Assembly: GCF_900101865.1 (NCBI RefSeq)
Contig: NZ_FNAH01000001.1
Location: forward strand, 372,001-436,000
Source of the DNA: Paracoccus isoporae
GTDB taxonomy: Bacteria; Pseudomonadota; Alphaproteobacteria; Rhodobacterales; Rhodobacteraceae
Length of the DNA: 64,000 nt
Direction: 5' to 3'
Numbering within the stretch: the stretch's first letter is position 1; every line of letters begins with the position of its first letter. The position numbers and the translations under genes are program-made. Positions 8,768 through 19,957 of this stretch are shown piece after piece. The notes under the pieces were generated by a model. It was given only the letters and a program-made list of their open reading frames with translations. It was not told the origin of the DNA and ran no database searches.

Positions 8768-10216
8768 TTGACCGAACTCATTTTTCCCAAGCATACCGTA
8801 GAAAAGATCGGTGGCACGTCGATGAGCCGCCTGAAGGAGTTGCGGGACACGCTGCTGATCGGCGATCGCAAGGGTGCCGATCTGTATCACCGGATCTTCG
8901 TTGTCTCTGCTTTCGGGGGCATCACGAACCTGCTGCTGGAACACAAGAAGACCGGCGAGCCGGGCGTCTATGCCAGCTTCGCCAATGCCGCCGACGACCA
9001 GGGAAGCTGGCAAAGCGCGCTGAACCGTGTCTCCGACGCGATGCGCGAGGCGAATGAGGACATTCTCGACCACGCCGCGGACCGCAACATGGCCGATGAA
9101 TTTGTCCGCGACCGGATCGAGGGCGCGCGTTCCTGCCTGATCGACCTGCAACGGCTGTGCAGCTACGGCCATTTCCGCCTGTCCACCCATATGATGGTGT
9201 TCCGGGAATTGCTGTCCGGCCTGGGCGAGGCGCATTCCGCCTTTGTCGCCACGCTGCTGATGAATCGCGCCGGAGTCTCGGCCCGCTATGTCGATCTGAC
9301 CGGCTGGCGTGATGAGCGCGAATTCAGCCTGGACGAACGGCTTCATGCCGGTCTGGAAGGGGTCGATCTTGCCAATGAGCTGCCCATCGTCACCGGCTAT
9401 GCGCAGTGCACCGAAGGGCTGATGGCCGAGTTCGACCGCGGCTATTCCGAGGTGACCTTCTCGCGTCTGGCCGCGCTGACCGGCGCGGACGAGGCGATCA
9501 TCCACAAGGAATTCCACCTGTCCTCGGCCGATCCGGGTCTGGTGGGCGCGGATGCGGTGCGGAAACTGGGACACACGAATTACGACGTGGCCGACCAACT
9601 GGCCAATCTCGGCATGGAGGCCATCCATCCGAAAGCCGCCAAGACCCTGCGGCAGCGCCAGATCCCGCTGCGCGTCACCAATGCGTTCGAGCCGAACGAT
9701 CCCGGCACGCTGATCGACGACGCGCCGGCCGAGGCAACGGGCGCAGAAATCGTCACCGGCCTGCCGGTCGTAGTGCTGGAGCTGTTCGAGCAGGACATGG
9801 TGGGTGTGAAAGGCTACGACGCCAAGATCCTGGAGGTGCTGGCGCGGCACAATGCTTTCATCGTCTCGAAGAACTCGAATGCAAACACCATTACCCATTT
9901 CCTTGCCACCACGCTGAAACGCGCCCGGCGGATCGAATCGGAACTGTCCGAGCATTTCCCCTCCGCCAATGTGACCGCGCGTTCCGCGGCCATCGCGTCT
10001 GCCATCGGTCGCGATTTGAAGGGACAGCGGGTGATGCTGCGCGGCCTGCAGGCGCTCGATGAGGCCGGGATCGAGGTTCAGGCCGCGCAGAAGCCGACCC
10101 GCGCGGTGGATGTGCAATATCTGCTCAGCCGGGACGATCTGGACCGTGCCATCGCGGTGCTGCACGGCGCGTTGATCGAATCGTCCAGATCGGCGGAGCC
10201 GCGCGCCGCCGCCTGA
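8768..10216 (+). CDS. ask: Ectoine-pathway aspartate kinase (Ask_Ect)
   Basis: Phosphorylates aspartate to feed aspartate-semialdehyde into ectoine synthesis. 482 residues. The kinase N-terminus has HTVEKIGGTSMSRLKELRD, a variant of the KFGGTS signature, and FSRLAALTGADEAIIHKEFH. The C-terminus (about residues 335-470) has two ACT-like domains (VGVKGYDAKILEVLARHN, VSKNSNANTITHFL). Its position directly after ectABC and its divergence from housekeeping LysC mark it as the pathway-specific, feedback-relaxed form found in many ect operons. The start is TTG with GGGG 7 nt upstream; no better ATG is available before the conserved N-terminus. Confidence 0.95.
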   Translation: MTELIFPKHTVEKIGGTSMSRLKELRDTLLIGDRKGADLYHRIFVVSAFGGITNLLLEHKKTGEPGVYASFANAADDQGSWQSALNRVSDAMREANEDILDHAADRNMADEFVRDRIEGARSCLIDLQRLCSYGHFRLSTHMMVFRELLSGLGEAHSAFVATLLMNRAGVSARYVDLTGWRDEREFSLDERLHAGLEGVDLANELPIVTGYAQCTEGLMAEFDRGYSEVTFSRLAALTGADEAIIHKEFHLSSADPGLVGADAVRKLGHTNYDVADQLANLGMEAIHPKAAKTLRQRQIPLRVTNAFEPNDPGTLIDDAPAEATGAEIVTGLPVVVLELFEQDMVGVKGYDAKILEVLARHNAFIVSKNSNANTITHFLATTLKRARRIESELSEHFPSANVTARSAAIASAIGRDLKGQRVMLRGLQALDEAGIEVQAAQKPTRAVDVQYLLSRDDLDRAIAVLHGALIESSRSAEPRAAA

Positions 10217-10318
10217 CCTTCCGCGGCTTGCGTGACGGCGCGGGCGGGCCACGGCTCTCGCGCCGATGCGCCTTGTATCCTCCCACATGCGATGCTGTAA
10301 GCATAAGCAGCAAGCAGA

Positions 10319-10355
10319 GGCGGACCCGGCCTGCGGCATAGGGCCGGGATCCGCC
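10319..10355. other. Large hairpin upstream of gnd
   Basis: GGCGGA plus CCCGGCC pairs with GGCCGGG plus TCCGCC (one small bulge) around a 9-nt loop. It lies in the 166-nt ask-gnd gap, 28 nt before the gnd ATG. It could terminate the ect operon or act as a leader structure of gnd. No T-run follows. Confidence 0.4.
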
Positions 10356-10382
10356 TGCGCAGATTGGGACAGGGGCGGACGC

Positions 10383-11798
10383 ATGGACGAGACGGTAAAT
10401 TTCGGCCTCATCGGGCTGGGAACGATGGGCGCGGCACTGGCGCTGAACATCGCCGAAAGCGGTTATCCGATCGCGGTGTTCAACCGCACCGCAGCGGTCA
10501 CCGACGACTTCATCGAAAATGCCGGCGCGCTTCGGCCGCGGCTCACCCCGACGAAATCGCTGGAAGAGCTTCTGGCCGCGATCTCGGCGCCGCGGACCAT
10601 CATCCTCATGGTGCCGGCCGGTCAGGTCGTCGATCAGCAGATCGAGGCGCTGGCGCCGATGTTGGAGGAGGGTGACCTGATCATCGATGCCGGCAATGCG
10701 AACTACGCCGATACCGAACGCCGGGTGCGCGACAGCGATGGCAAACCATACGATTACATGGGGATCGGCGTCTCGGGCGGCGAAGAGGGCGCGCGGCATG
10801 GGCCGTCGAGCATGGCGGGCGGCACGCAGGCGCAATGGGAGCGGGTCGGCGGGATGCTGGAAGCGATCTCGGCCAGATATGACGGCGCACCCTGCGCGGC
10901 GCTAATGGGGCCGGGCGGGGCCGGGCATTTCGTCAAGATGGTCCATAACGGCATCGAATATGCCGACATGCAGATGATCGCCGAATGCTACGCCATCATG
11001 CGCGACGGGCTCGGCATGGAGGCGGGCGCGATTGCTGATGTGTTCGAGGCGTGGAATGACGGCCCCCTTGCGTCGTATCTGATCGAGATTTCCGGCAAGG
11101 TCGCCCGCGCCACCGACCCCATCGCGGGCGGCCCCATGCTGGACGCGATCCGCGACACGGCCGGCCAGAAGGGCACCGGTCGCTGGACCGCCGTCGAAGC
11201 CCAGCATCTCGCCGTGCCGGTCCCGGTGATCGAGGCGGCCGTCGCCGCGCGCAACCTCTCCGCCCGGATCGAGGCGCGCCAGAGGGGGGCGGATGCGTTC
11301 GGCGCAATGCCGCGCGAGATGCAAGGCGCAGCCATCGGGACCGAGCTGCTGGAACAGGCGCTGATCGCGGGAAAGATCCTGTGTTATGCGCAGGGCTTCG
11401 ACATGCTGGCGAAGGCCGCGTCGGAATTCGGCTGGGATCTGCCCATGGCCGGGATTGCCCGGATCTGGCGGGCGGGCTGCATCATCCGCTCGGAGATGCT
11501 CAACGACATGGCCTCGGCGCTTGAGGCGATGCCCGGCGACAACCTGATCTTCGCCCCGCCCTTCTCTGACCTTCTGACGCGGAACAGCGACGCCCTGCGC
11601 AAGACGGTCACGACCGCGATCTCCGCGGGCATTGCGGTGCCTGCGCTCGCATCCGGGCTGTCATGGTTCGACACGATGCGCACGCCGCGCACCCCCGCCA
11701 ACATGATCCAGGCGCAGCGCGATTTCTTCGGCGCGCACGGATTCGACCGGCTCGACGGCAAGGACGCGCCGCACGGGCCGTGGGGTGATGACGGCTGA
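10383..11798 (+). CDS. gnd: 6-phosphogluconate dehydrogenase, NADP-type, decarboxylating
   Basis: Oxidative decarboxylation of 6-phosphogluconate to ribulose-5-phosphate in the pentose phosphate pathway, yielding NADPH. 471 residues, the long bacterial form. Rossmann motif GLIGLGTMGAALALN at residues about 8-22; IIDAGNANYADTERR; GVSGGEEGARHGPSSMAGG; active-site Lys in the GQKGTGRWT stretch after GGPMLDAIRDTA. The ATG at 10383 gives the canonical MDETVNFGLIGLG N-terminus and has GGGG 7 nt upstream. The open frame upstream of it has no homology-like content. It is same-strand after ask but separated by a hairpin-containing gap, so it is probably its own transcription unit. Confidence 0.96.
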   Translation: MDETVNFGLIGLGTMGAALALNIAESGYPIAVFNRTAAVTDDFIENAGALRPRLTPTKSLEELLAAISAPRTIILMVPAGQVVDQQIEALAPMLEEGDLIIDAGNANYADTERRVRDSDGKPYDYMGIGVSGGEEGARHGPSSMAGGTQAQWERVGGMLEAISARYDGAPCAALMGPGGAGHFVKMVHNGIEYADMQMIAECYAIMRDGLGMEAGAIADVFEAWNDGPLASYLIEISGKVARATDPIAGGPMLDAIRDTAGQKGTGRWTAVEAQHLAVPVPVIEAAVAARNLSARIEARQRGADAFGAMPREMQGAAIGTELLEQALIAGKILCYAQGFDMLAKAASEFGWDLPMAGIARIWRAGCIIRSEMLNDMASALEAMPGDNLIFAPPFSDLLTRNSDALRKTVTTAISAGIAVPALASGLSWFDTMRTPRTPANMIQAQRDFFGAHGFDRLDGKDAPHGPWGDDG

Positions 11799-11929
11799 GA
11801 CCGGCCGCCGCGCAGGACCAGAGGCGTTCGCGGGCGCGCCGTGGCTCTGATTTTCGCCCACAGGCAAGGACTTGACCCGCGCGACGGCACTTGACCTGCG
11901 GCAGAGATGGCGTCATTCAGGCCGCGCTC

Positions 11930-12095
11930 AGGTTCCGGTGCCGACCGCGCCGGTGAAAAGGGAACACGGAACGGCAGGTCGCCGCAGCCGTGGCTGCCCC
12001 CGCAACTGTGAGCGGAGAGCGACGCCGGTATGCCACTGGGACCGTCCCCGGGAAGGTCGGCGAAGCGACGATCCGCGAGCCAGGAGACCTGCCCG
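11930..12095 (+). ncRNA. Cobalamin (adenosylcobalamin) riboswitch
   Basis: The leader of btuB contains, in order, the conserved pieces of the Cobalamin riboswitch family: GGTGAAAAGGGAACACGG, then the B12-box region GCCGTGGCTGCCCCCGCAACTGTGAGCGG (11986-12014, given as landmark), GCCACTGGGA, GGGAAGG and the closing GAGCCAGGAGACCTGCC. The order, spacing and about 165-nt size match class-I cobalamin riboswitches. It ends about 135 nt before the btuB start. It should shut down btuB and the downstream importer when cobalamin is plentiful. Exact boundaries are approximate. Confidence 0.95.
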
Positions 12096-12231
12096 GGCGA
12101 TCACCCTTTTCGCGATGCGGGGCGCATCGGGGAAGCGGCCTTTCCGCAGCGGTGACGCCACGGCTTCCGGCATCCCCCGGCAGCCAACATGATCACCCGC
12201 GGGGCCAGCCCCCGCCAGGAAAGACTTGCCA

Positions 12232-14085
12232 ATGCGGATTCACGCCCTTCTTCTCTCGACCCTTCTGCCTGCCGCCGCGACGGCGCAGGATGTCCCGATC
12301 ATTCTCGAAACCATCACGCTCGATGCCGGCCTCTCGCCGATCGAGGTGCAGGCCTACGGGCGCGCCAACACCGTGCTGACCGCCGAAGAGATCAGCAGCA
12401 AGGGCGTGCGCAATGTGCAGGACGCGCTGCGCGCCGTGCCGGGGCTGGCCGTCAGCAGCTCCGGCGCGTCGAACACGCAGCTTCGGATCCGGGGCGCGGA
12501 AGGCAATCACACGCTGATACTGATCGACGGCGTCCGGGCCGCGGCCGGAGACAGCGAATATTTCCTGTCCGGTCTCGACATCGCGAATATCGACCGGATC
12601 GAGGTGCTGCGCGGGCCGCAATCGGTGTTCTTCGGTGCCGATGCCTCGGCCGGTGTGGTCAATATCATCACCCGCCAGCCCGCCACGGGCAGCGAGGCCG
12701 GTGGCGCGGTCGAGATCGGGAATGGCTGGGCCGCCTCCGCCTACGCCTCGACGCGGGGTGACCGGGGCGGGGTTGCGCTGAATCTCTCGGCGCGCGACGA
12801 CAAGGGCTATGACCATTCCGGCACGCCGGGCGGCGAGGCGGACGGGATCCGGCGCAAAGCCGTGTCGCTGAGCTTCGATCACCGGCTGACCGAGGCGCTG
12901 ACGGCCGGAGTCATGCTGCGCAGGGCCGATGAGGAATACGACTATGACGACGAATCCTGGACGGCGAGCACCGCCGGGGAATATGTCGTTGACGCGGCCG
13001 GACAGGCGGATCGCGATGAAACGGCCGGGCAGGTCTGGCTGGAGATCGGCCAGCCCGGCGGACGGCTGTCGCATCGGCTGTCCTATGATCGCACCGATTT
13101 CGCGCTGAGCCAGTCGAACGGCACCCGGACCGAGGCCCGGACCGATATCTGGAAATATCGCGGCATTTTCGGGCTGGATGGCGCCTACGACACGGCGCGC
13201 CAGACCCTGTCCATCGGCGCAGAGCGGCGCCGGGACGAGAACAGCATCACCACTTCGCAGAACCGCCGGTCAAACTCCGCCATCATCGAATATCGCGGCA
13301 GTTTCGCCGATGCGCTCGACCTCCAGCTCGGGCTGCGCCACGATGATAACGAGATCTTCAAGGACGCCACCACCTGGTCGCTCGGCCTGTCCTATGCGCT
13401 GCCCAATGCGCCGGTCCGCATCCACGCATCGGCAGGGACGGGCGTGGTCAACCCGACCTATTCCGAACAGTTCGGCGGGTTCGGCTATATCGGCAATCCC
13501 GACCTGAAACCCGAGGAGAATCGCGGGTTCGACATCGGCGTCGAAACGGAGTTTCTCGGCGGCAGGGGTCTGATCGACGTGACCTATTTCCACGAGAAAC
13601 TGGAGAACGAGATCAGCTTCAACGGTCTGCCGCTGCCTGACGGCACCAATTACCTCAACCTCTCCGGCACCAGCACGCGGCGCGGGGTCGAGATGGCGGC
13701 GCAACTTCAGGCGAGTGACCGGCTCTCCTTCGGGGCGAGCTATACCTATCTGGATGCAAAGGCGCCTGACGGGCAGGTGGAGACCCGCCGCCCGCGTCAC
13801 ACGCTGGGGCTGACCGCCGCCTACCTGTTCGCCGAAGGACGCGGCAGCGTTTCGGGAGAGTTGCTGCATGTCGCCGGGAATTACGACACGCAGTTCTTCG
13901 GAAGCTTCGCCACCGAGGAGCTGGACGACTACACGCTGGTGAATGTCGCAGGCGGATATGATCTGACCGAGCGGGTGCGGCTGACCGGGCGGGTGAAGAA
14001 CCTGTTTGATGCCGACTATACCGAGGTCTTCGGATACGCCACGCAGGGCCGCACGGCCTATCTGGGGCTGGAAGCCCGGTGGTAA
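12232..14085 (+). CDS. btuB: TonB-dependent vitamin B12 outer-membrane receptor
   Basis: Outer-membrane beta-barrel that imports cobalamin with energy from TonB. 617 residues: signal peptide MRIHALLLSTLLPAAATAQ, a plug domain about residues 35-145 (AEEISSKGVRNVQDALRAVPGLAVSS, LRIRGAEGNHTLILIDGV, IEVLRGPQSVFFGADASAGVVNIITR), then the barrel ending with the aromatic C-terminus GLEARW. The ATG at 12232 is used rather than the TTG two codons earlier; AGGAAAG lies about 9 nt upstream. The cobalamin riboswitch in the leader and the downstream importer genes fix the substrate. It overlaps the next gene by 7 nt. Confidence 0.96.
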   Translation: MRIHALLLSTLLPAAATAQDVPIILETITLDAGLSPIEVQAYGRANTVLTAEEISSKGVRNVQDALRAVPGLAVSSSGASNTQLRIRGAEGNHTLILIDGVRAAAGDSEYFLSGLDIANIDRIEVLRGPQSVFFGADASAGVVNIITRQPATGSEAGGAVEIGNGWAASAYASTRGDRGGVALNLSARDDKGYDHSGTPGGEADGIRRKAVSLSFDHRLTEALTAGVMLRRADEEYDYDDESWTASTAGEYVVDAAGQADRDETAGQVWLEIGQPGGRLSHRLSYDRTDFALSQSNGTRTEARTDIWKYRGIFGLDGAYDTARQTLSIGAERRRDENSITTSQNRRSNSAIIEYRGSFADALDLQLGLRHDDNEIFKDATTWSLGLSYALPNAPVRIHASAGTGVVNPTYSEQFGGFGYIGNPDLKPEENRGFDIGVETEFLGGRGLIDVTYFHEKLENEISFNGLPLPDGTNYLNLSGTSTRRGVEMAAQLQASDRLSFGASYTYLDAKAPDGQVETRRPRHTLGLTAAYLFAEGRGSVSGELLHVAGNYDTQFFGSFATEELDDYTLVNVAGGYDLTERVRLTGRVKNLFDADYTEVFGYATQGRTAYLGLEARW

Positions 14086-14858
14086 GGCTGATCGCCGCGT
14101 TGGCGCTCTGCCTTGCCGGCGCGGCATCGGCTGGCCCGTCACGGGTGGTGTCGATCAATCTGTGCACCGACCAGTTGGCGATGCTGGTGGCAGGGCCCGG
14201 CCAGCTTGTCTCCGTCTCCTGGCTGGCGGCTGATCCGGCGCTTTCGCTGATGGCCGAGGAGGCGGGGCAGATCGGCGTCAATCATGGCGGCGCGGAGGAG
14301 ATCTATCTGATGCGGCCGGATCTGGTGCTGGCCGGGCCCTATGCGGCGCACGCGACGGTCGAGATGCTGACCCGGTTGGGTGTGCAGGTTCGGACGATCC
14401 CGGCGGCCAATACCATCGCGGATATTCGCCGCAACATCACGCTGATGGGCGACGCGTTGGGCCGGGAGGCGCGCGCGGAAGAGATCCTGTCGGCCTTCGA
14501 TGCGGATCTGGCTGCGCTGCCCGAGGGCCGGCCCTTGCTCGCCACGACCTATGCGGCGAACGGGTTGGCGAATGGACGAGATACGCTTTCGGCCGAGGCC
14601 ATGCGCCGGGCCGGGCTGTTCCTGCTGGCAGACCGGATCGGGCATTCCGGCGGGAAGATGGCGCTGGAAGAATTGGTGATGGCCGGCCCGGAACTGGTGG
14701 TGACAGGGTCGCGCTATGCGACGCCGTCCCGCGCCGAGGCGGTGCTCGATCACCCTGCCCTGTCCGCCCTGCAAGCCGAGCGGCTGAGCGTGGCGGATCG
14801 TGGCTGGATCTGCGGCTTGCCGGCCCTGACCGGGACAATCCGCAGCCTGGTCCGGTGA
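14079..14858 (+). CDS. btuF: ABC transporter periplasmic binding protein, cobalamin-type
   Basis: Class-III periplasmic binding protein for cobalamin. 259 residues: signal peptide MVRLIAALALCLAGAASA, then the typical PSRVVSINLCTDQLAMLVAGP start of BtuF-like proteins and MRPDLVLAGPYAAHATVEML. The start is GTG overlapping the end of btuB, and its stop overlaps the GTG of the permease gene, so the four genes form one translationally coupled operon behind the riboswitch. FepB/HemT-type proteins look similar; the riboswitch context makes cobalamin by far the likeliest ligand. Confidence 0.88.
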   Translation: MVRLIAALALCLAGAASAGPSRVVSINLCTDQLAMLVAGPGQLVSVSWLAADPALSLMAEEAGQIGVNHGGAEEIYLMRPDLVLAGPYAAHATVEMLTRLGVQVRTIPAANTIADIRRNITLMGDALGREARAEEILSAFDADLAALPEGRPLLATTYAANGLANGRDTLSAEAMRRAGLFLLADRIGHSGGKMALEELVMAGPELVVTGSRYATPSRAEAVLDHPALSALQAERLSVADRGWICGLPALTGTIRSLVR

Positions 14859-15829
14859 GGCTGCTCGCCGCCCTCGGCGCGCTTTGCGCGGGTCTGTTCG
14901 TCGCGGCGCTGATGATCGGGCCGGCGCAGATCGGTATCGCGGAGTCGTTTCGCGGCTTGCTGGCGGGTGACGGCGCGGCCGGGCTGGTGATGCGCGAGAT
15001 CCGCCTGCCGCGGGCAGTGCTGGCCGCCCTGATCGGCGGCTGCCTGGGGCTGTCGGGTGCGGCGATGCAAGGCTATCTGCGCAACCCGCTGGCCGAGCCG
15101 GGTCTGATCGGCGTGTCCGCCGCCGCCGCGCTTGGCGCCGTCATCGCAATCCAGACCGGCTTCGCGGCCGCGTTCGCGCTTGCCCTGCCCCTGTCTGCCC
15201 TGGCGGCGGCGCTGCTGGCTGTGCTCCTGATCCTTTTCATGGCGGGGCCGGGCGGCGGATCGCTGGCGCTGATCCTCGCCGGGGTGGCGGTGTCAGCCTT
15301 CGCGGGCGCGCTGACGTCGCTGGTGCTCAACCTCTCTCCAAACCCGTTCGCGGCAAGCGAGTTCGTGTTCTGGATGATGGGTTCACTGGCCGACCGGTCC
15401 TGGCTGCATGTGGTCATCGCCGCGCCGGTCATGGCTGTCGGGGCGGCGATGATGTGGGGCATCGGCCGCGGTCTCGATGCGTTGACACTGGGCGAGGATG
15501 CCGCGGCCTCCATTGGGATCGGGCTGCCGGGTCTGCGCCTGCGGATCGTGCTGGGGGTGGCGGCCATGGTCGGGGCGGCGACATCGGTGGCCGGGGCGAT
15601 CGGCTTTGTCGGGCTGGTCGTGCCGCATCTGCTGCGCGGCCGGGTCGGCGGGCGCCCCGGCGCACTGCTGCCGGCGGCGGCGCTTGGCGGGGCGGCGATG
15701 GTGCTGGCCGCCGATATCGCGGTCAGGCTGGTCCTGCCGGGCCGGGATCTGAAGCTGGGTGTGGTGATGGCGCTGATCGGTGCCCCTGTCTTTCTGCATC
15801 TCATCTGGCAGCAGAGGCGGGGCGGCTGA
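14855..15829 (+). CDS. btuC: ABC transporter permease, FecCD family (cobalamin import)
   Basis: Inner-membrane permease of the BtuC/FecCD fold, 324 residues with about ten hydrophobic segments. Diagnostic stretches: EIRLPRAVLAALIGGCLGLSGAAMQGYLRNPLAEPGLIGVSAAA (residues about 48-91) and VAGAIGFVGLVVPHLLR near the C-terminus, which forms the coupling interface with the ATPase. The start is GTG in a GTGA overlap with the binding-protein gene; its stop overlaps the next ATG by one base. It works as a dimer with BtuD and BtuF. Confidence 0.92.
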   Translation: MRLLAALGALCAGLFVAALMIGPAQIGIAESFRGLLAGDGAAGLVMREIRLPRAVLAALIGGCLGLSGAAMQGYLRNPLAEPGLIGVSAAAALGAVIAIQTGFAAAFALALPLSALAAALLAVLLILFMAGPGGGSLALILAGVAVSAFAGALTSLVLNLSPNPFAASEFVFWMMGSLADRSWLHVVIAAPVMAVGAAMMWGIGRGLDALTLGEDAAASIGIGLPGLRLRIVLGVAAMVGAATSVAGAIGFVGLVVPHLLRGRVGGRPGALLPAAALGGAAMVLAADIAVRLVLPGRDLKLGVVMALIGAPVFLHLIWQQRRGG

Positions 15830-16569
15830 TGCGCATCTCCGCCGAGAGTTTGACTGTGCGCCGCGGCGGGAGGGTCACGCTGGATGGCGCATCGCTCAGC
15901 CTTGCGCCGGGAGAGCTTGTCGGGCTGATCGGCCCGAACGGCGCAGGAAAGACAACGCTCATGCGCGCCATGCTTGGGCTGGTTGCGGCCAGCGGACATT
16001 CCTCCTTGGCGCAGCTTCCCGCCGCGCGCCGCGCGCATATCGCCGCGTGGCTCCCGCAGGAGCGCGAGGCGGCCTGGCCGATCTCGGTCGAGGCATTGGT
16101 CCGTCTCGGTCGCATCCCGCATCGCCGGCCGGACGCGGATCACGCGCAGGTCGAGCGCGCCCTGTCCCGGATGGGGCTGACCGATCTCCGCCAACGGCCG
16201 GTCAATACGCTGTCCGGCGGTGAACGCGCCCGCGTGCTGATCGCGCGCGCCCTTGCGCAGGACACGCCGGTTCTGCTGGCGGATGAGCCGATCGCCGGGC
16301 TGGACCCGGCATACCAGATTGCGACGATGGCGCTGTTTCGCGGGCTTGCTCAAGACGGGCGCGCCGTCATGGCATCGCTGCATGATCTGGGACTGGCGGC
16401 GCGGCACTGCACCAGGCTGGTGCTGATGGATCGGGGGCGCATCGCGTTCGACGGTCCGCCCCAGGACGCCTTGTCGCCCGAACGACTCGCCCGGATCTTC
16501 GGGATCGAGGCGCATCTGGAAATGACGGCGGAGGGGCCGGTCTTCCAGCCCCTCCGCGTGTTGCGCTGA
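15829..16569 (+). CDS. btuD: ABC transporter ATP-binding protein (cobalamin import)
   Basis: Cytoplasmic ATPase of the importer, 246 residues. Walker A GPNGAGKTT (residues 35-43), signature LSGGERARVLIARAL, Walker B VLLADEP, and H-loop ASLHDLGLAARHC. The ATG in the TGATG overlap with btuC was chosen; the upstream open frame is the shadow of btuC. It converges on katG with a 22-nt gap. Confidence 0.92.
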   Translation: MRISAESLTVRRGGRVTLDGASLSLAPGELVGLIGPNGAGKTTLMRAMLGLVAASGHSSLAQLPAARRAHIAAWLPQEREAAWPISVEALVRLGRIPHRRPDADHAQVERALSRMGLTDLRQRPVNTLSGGERARVLIARALAQDTPVLLADEPIAGLDPAYQIATMALFRGLAQDGRAVMASLHDLGLAARHCTRLVLMDRGRIAFDGPPQDALSPERLARIFGIEAHLEMTAEGPVFQPLRVLR

Positions 16570-16591
16570 CACCCCGGCCGGGGCGCAGCCG

Positions 16592-18850
<2,259 letters not shown>

Positions 18851-18858
18851 TCAAGCCA

Positions 18859-18899
18859 TTGAGATAATTAGTAATTGCAAATTCTTACGGTTGAGATAA
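18859..18899. promoter_or_regulatory. Candidate OxyR/promoter region: tandem TTGAGATAA repeats
   Basis: TTGAGATAA occurs twice, at 18859-18867 and 18891-18899, 32 bp apart (about three helical turns), inside an AT-rich stretch of the otherwise GC-rich katG-oxyR intergenic region. Spacing by whole helical turns suits tetrameric OxyR. The repeats are seen; binding is inferred from context. Confidence 0.45.
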
Positions 18900-18908
18900 G
18901 TTATTCTG

Positions 18909-19808
18909 ATGCAATCCTTGACGCTCAAGCAGCTCCGATATTTTGAGGCCCTGGCACGGACAGGGCAGTTCGGGCTGGCCGCAGATGATTGCGCGATCAC
19001 CCAGCCTGCCCTGTCGATGCAGATCAAGGATCTGGAACTGCTCGTCGGTGCACCTCTGGTCGAGCGGGGCACGCGGCGGGTCAGGCTGACGGCGCTCGGC
19101 CAGCAATTCGCCGCGCGGGCGCGCGAGATCCTGCGCTCGGTCGATGAGCTTGGCGATCTGGTGCGGGCCGATGGCGACAGCCTGTCCGGCCCGCTGCGCA
19201 TCGGTGTCATTCCGACGGTCGCGCCTTATCTTTTGCCGCGCCTGATCGCTGCGCTTCACCGCCAGTTTCCCGCCCTCGATCCCCAGCCGCGCGAAACCGT
19301 CACACCGCGCCTGATTCGCGATCTGGCCGAGGCCCGGATCGACATCGCCATCGTGGCCCTGCCCGTGTCCGAGCCGACGCTTCAGGAAACCCCGCTTTTC
19401 GACGAGGAATTCGTGTTGGTCCGGCCGGCCAGCGAACGGGACAGGCCGGTCCCGCTGCCCGAACATCTTCAGGAGGAGCGTTTGCTTCTTCTGGAAGAGG
19501 GGCATTGCTTCCGCGACCAGGCGTTGTCGTTCTGCAAAATGGCGCAAGCGCCGCGCGGGCTGATGGAGGGCAGTTCGCTGTCCACGCTGGTTCAGATGGT
19601 CGGGGCCGGAATCGGCGTGACCCTGATCCCCGAAATGGCAATCGATCTGGAGACGCGCAGCGCCAATGTCTCCGTCGCCCGGCTCAGCGCGCCGCGCCCG
19701 ACGCGCACCATCGGCATGGTCTGGCGCCGGTCGAACCCGCTCGCCGACCGGTTTGAGCAGATCGCCGGCATCGTGACCGACCTTGGACAGCCGACGGCGG
19801 ACGCATAG
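18909..19808 (+). CDS. oxyR: Hydrogen-peroxide sensor/regulator OxyR (LysR family)
   Basis: LysR-type activator of peroxide defence, 299 residues. The N-terminal helix-turn-helix is about residues 5-65 (LKQLRYFEALARTGQFGLAA, ITQPALSMQIKDLE). The sensor domain carries the redox pair Cys200 and Cys209 in GHCFRDQALSFC, aligned with Cys199 and Cys208 of E. coli OxyR. This identifies it as OxyR rather than a generic LysR protein. It is divergent from katG, with 139 bp between the start codons. Confidence 0.96.
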   Translation: MQSLTLKQLRYFEALARTGQFGLAADDCAITQPALSMQIKDLELLVGAPLVERGTRRVRLTALGQQFAARAREILRSVDELGDLVRADGDSLSGPLRIGVIPTVAPYLLPRLIAALHRQFPALDPQPRETVTPRLIRDLAEARIDIAIVALPVSEPTLQETPLFDEEFVLVRPASERDRPVPLPEHLQEERLLLLEEGHCFRDQALSFCKMAQAPRGLMEGSSLSTLVQMVGAGIGVTLIPEMAIDLETRSANVSVARLSAPRPTRTIGMVWRRSNPLADRFEQIAGIVTDLGQPTADA

Positions 19809-19957
19809 CTCGCGCCGGCAGAGAGCGCGTGGTTGCGTGGCAGGCCGCACCGGATATGGTCGGATTGCGATTTGGGCATCCTCCCTTGCCAGGCCGTCAC
19901 GCCGCGATGCAGGTTCGGTGCGGGCTGAATCGGTCTCGGCCCGAAGGAGGCGCAGGC

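Noticed and set aside
16572..16583. CCCCGGCCGGGG palindrome between btuD and katG as a bidirectional terminator
   Set aside because: No loop bases and no T-runs on either side; too short to call a terminator.
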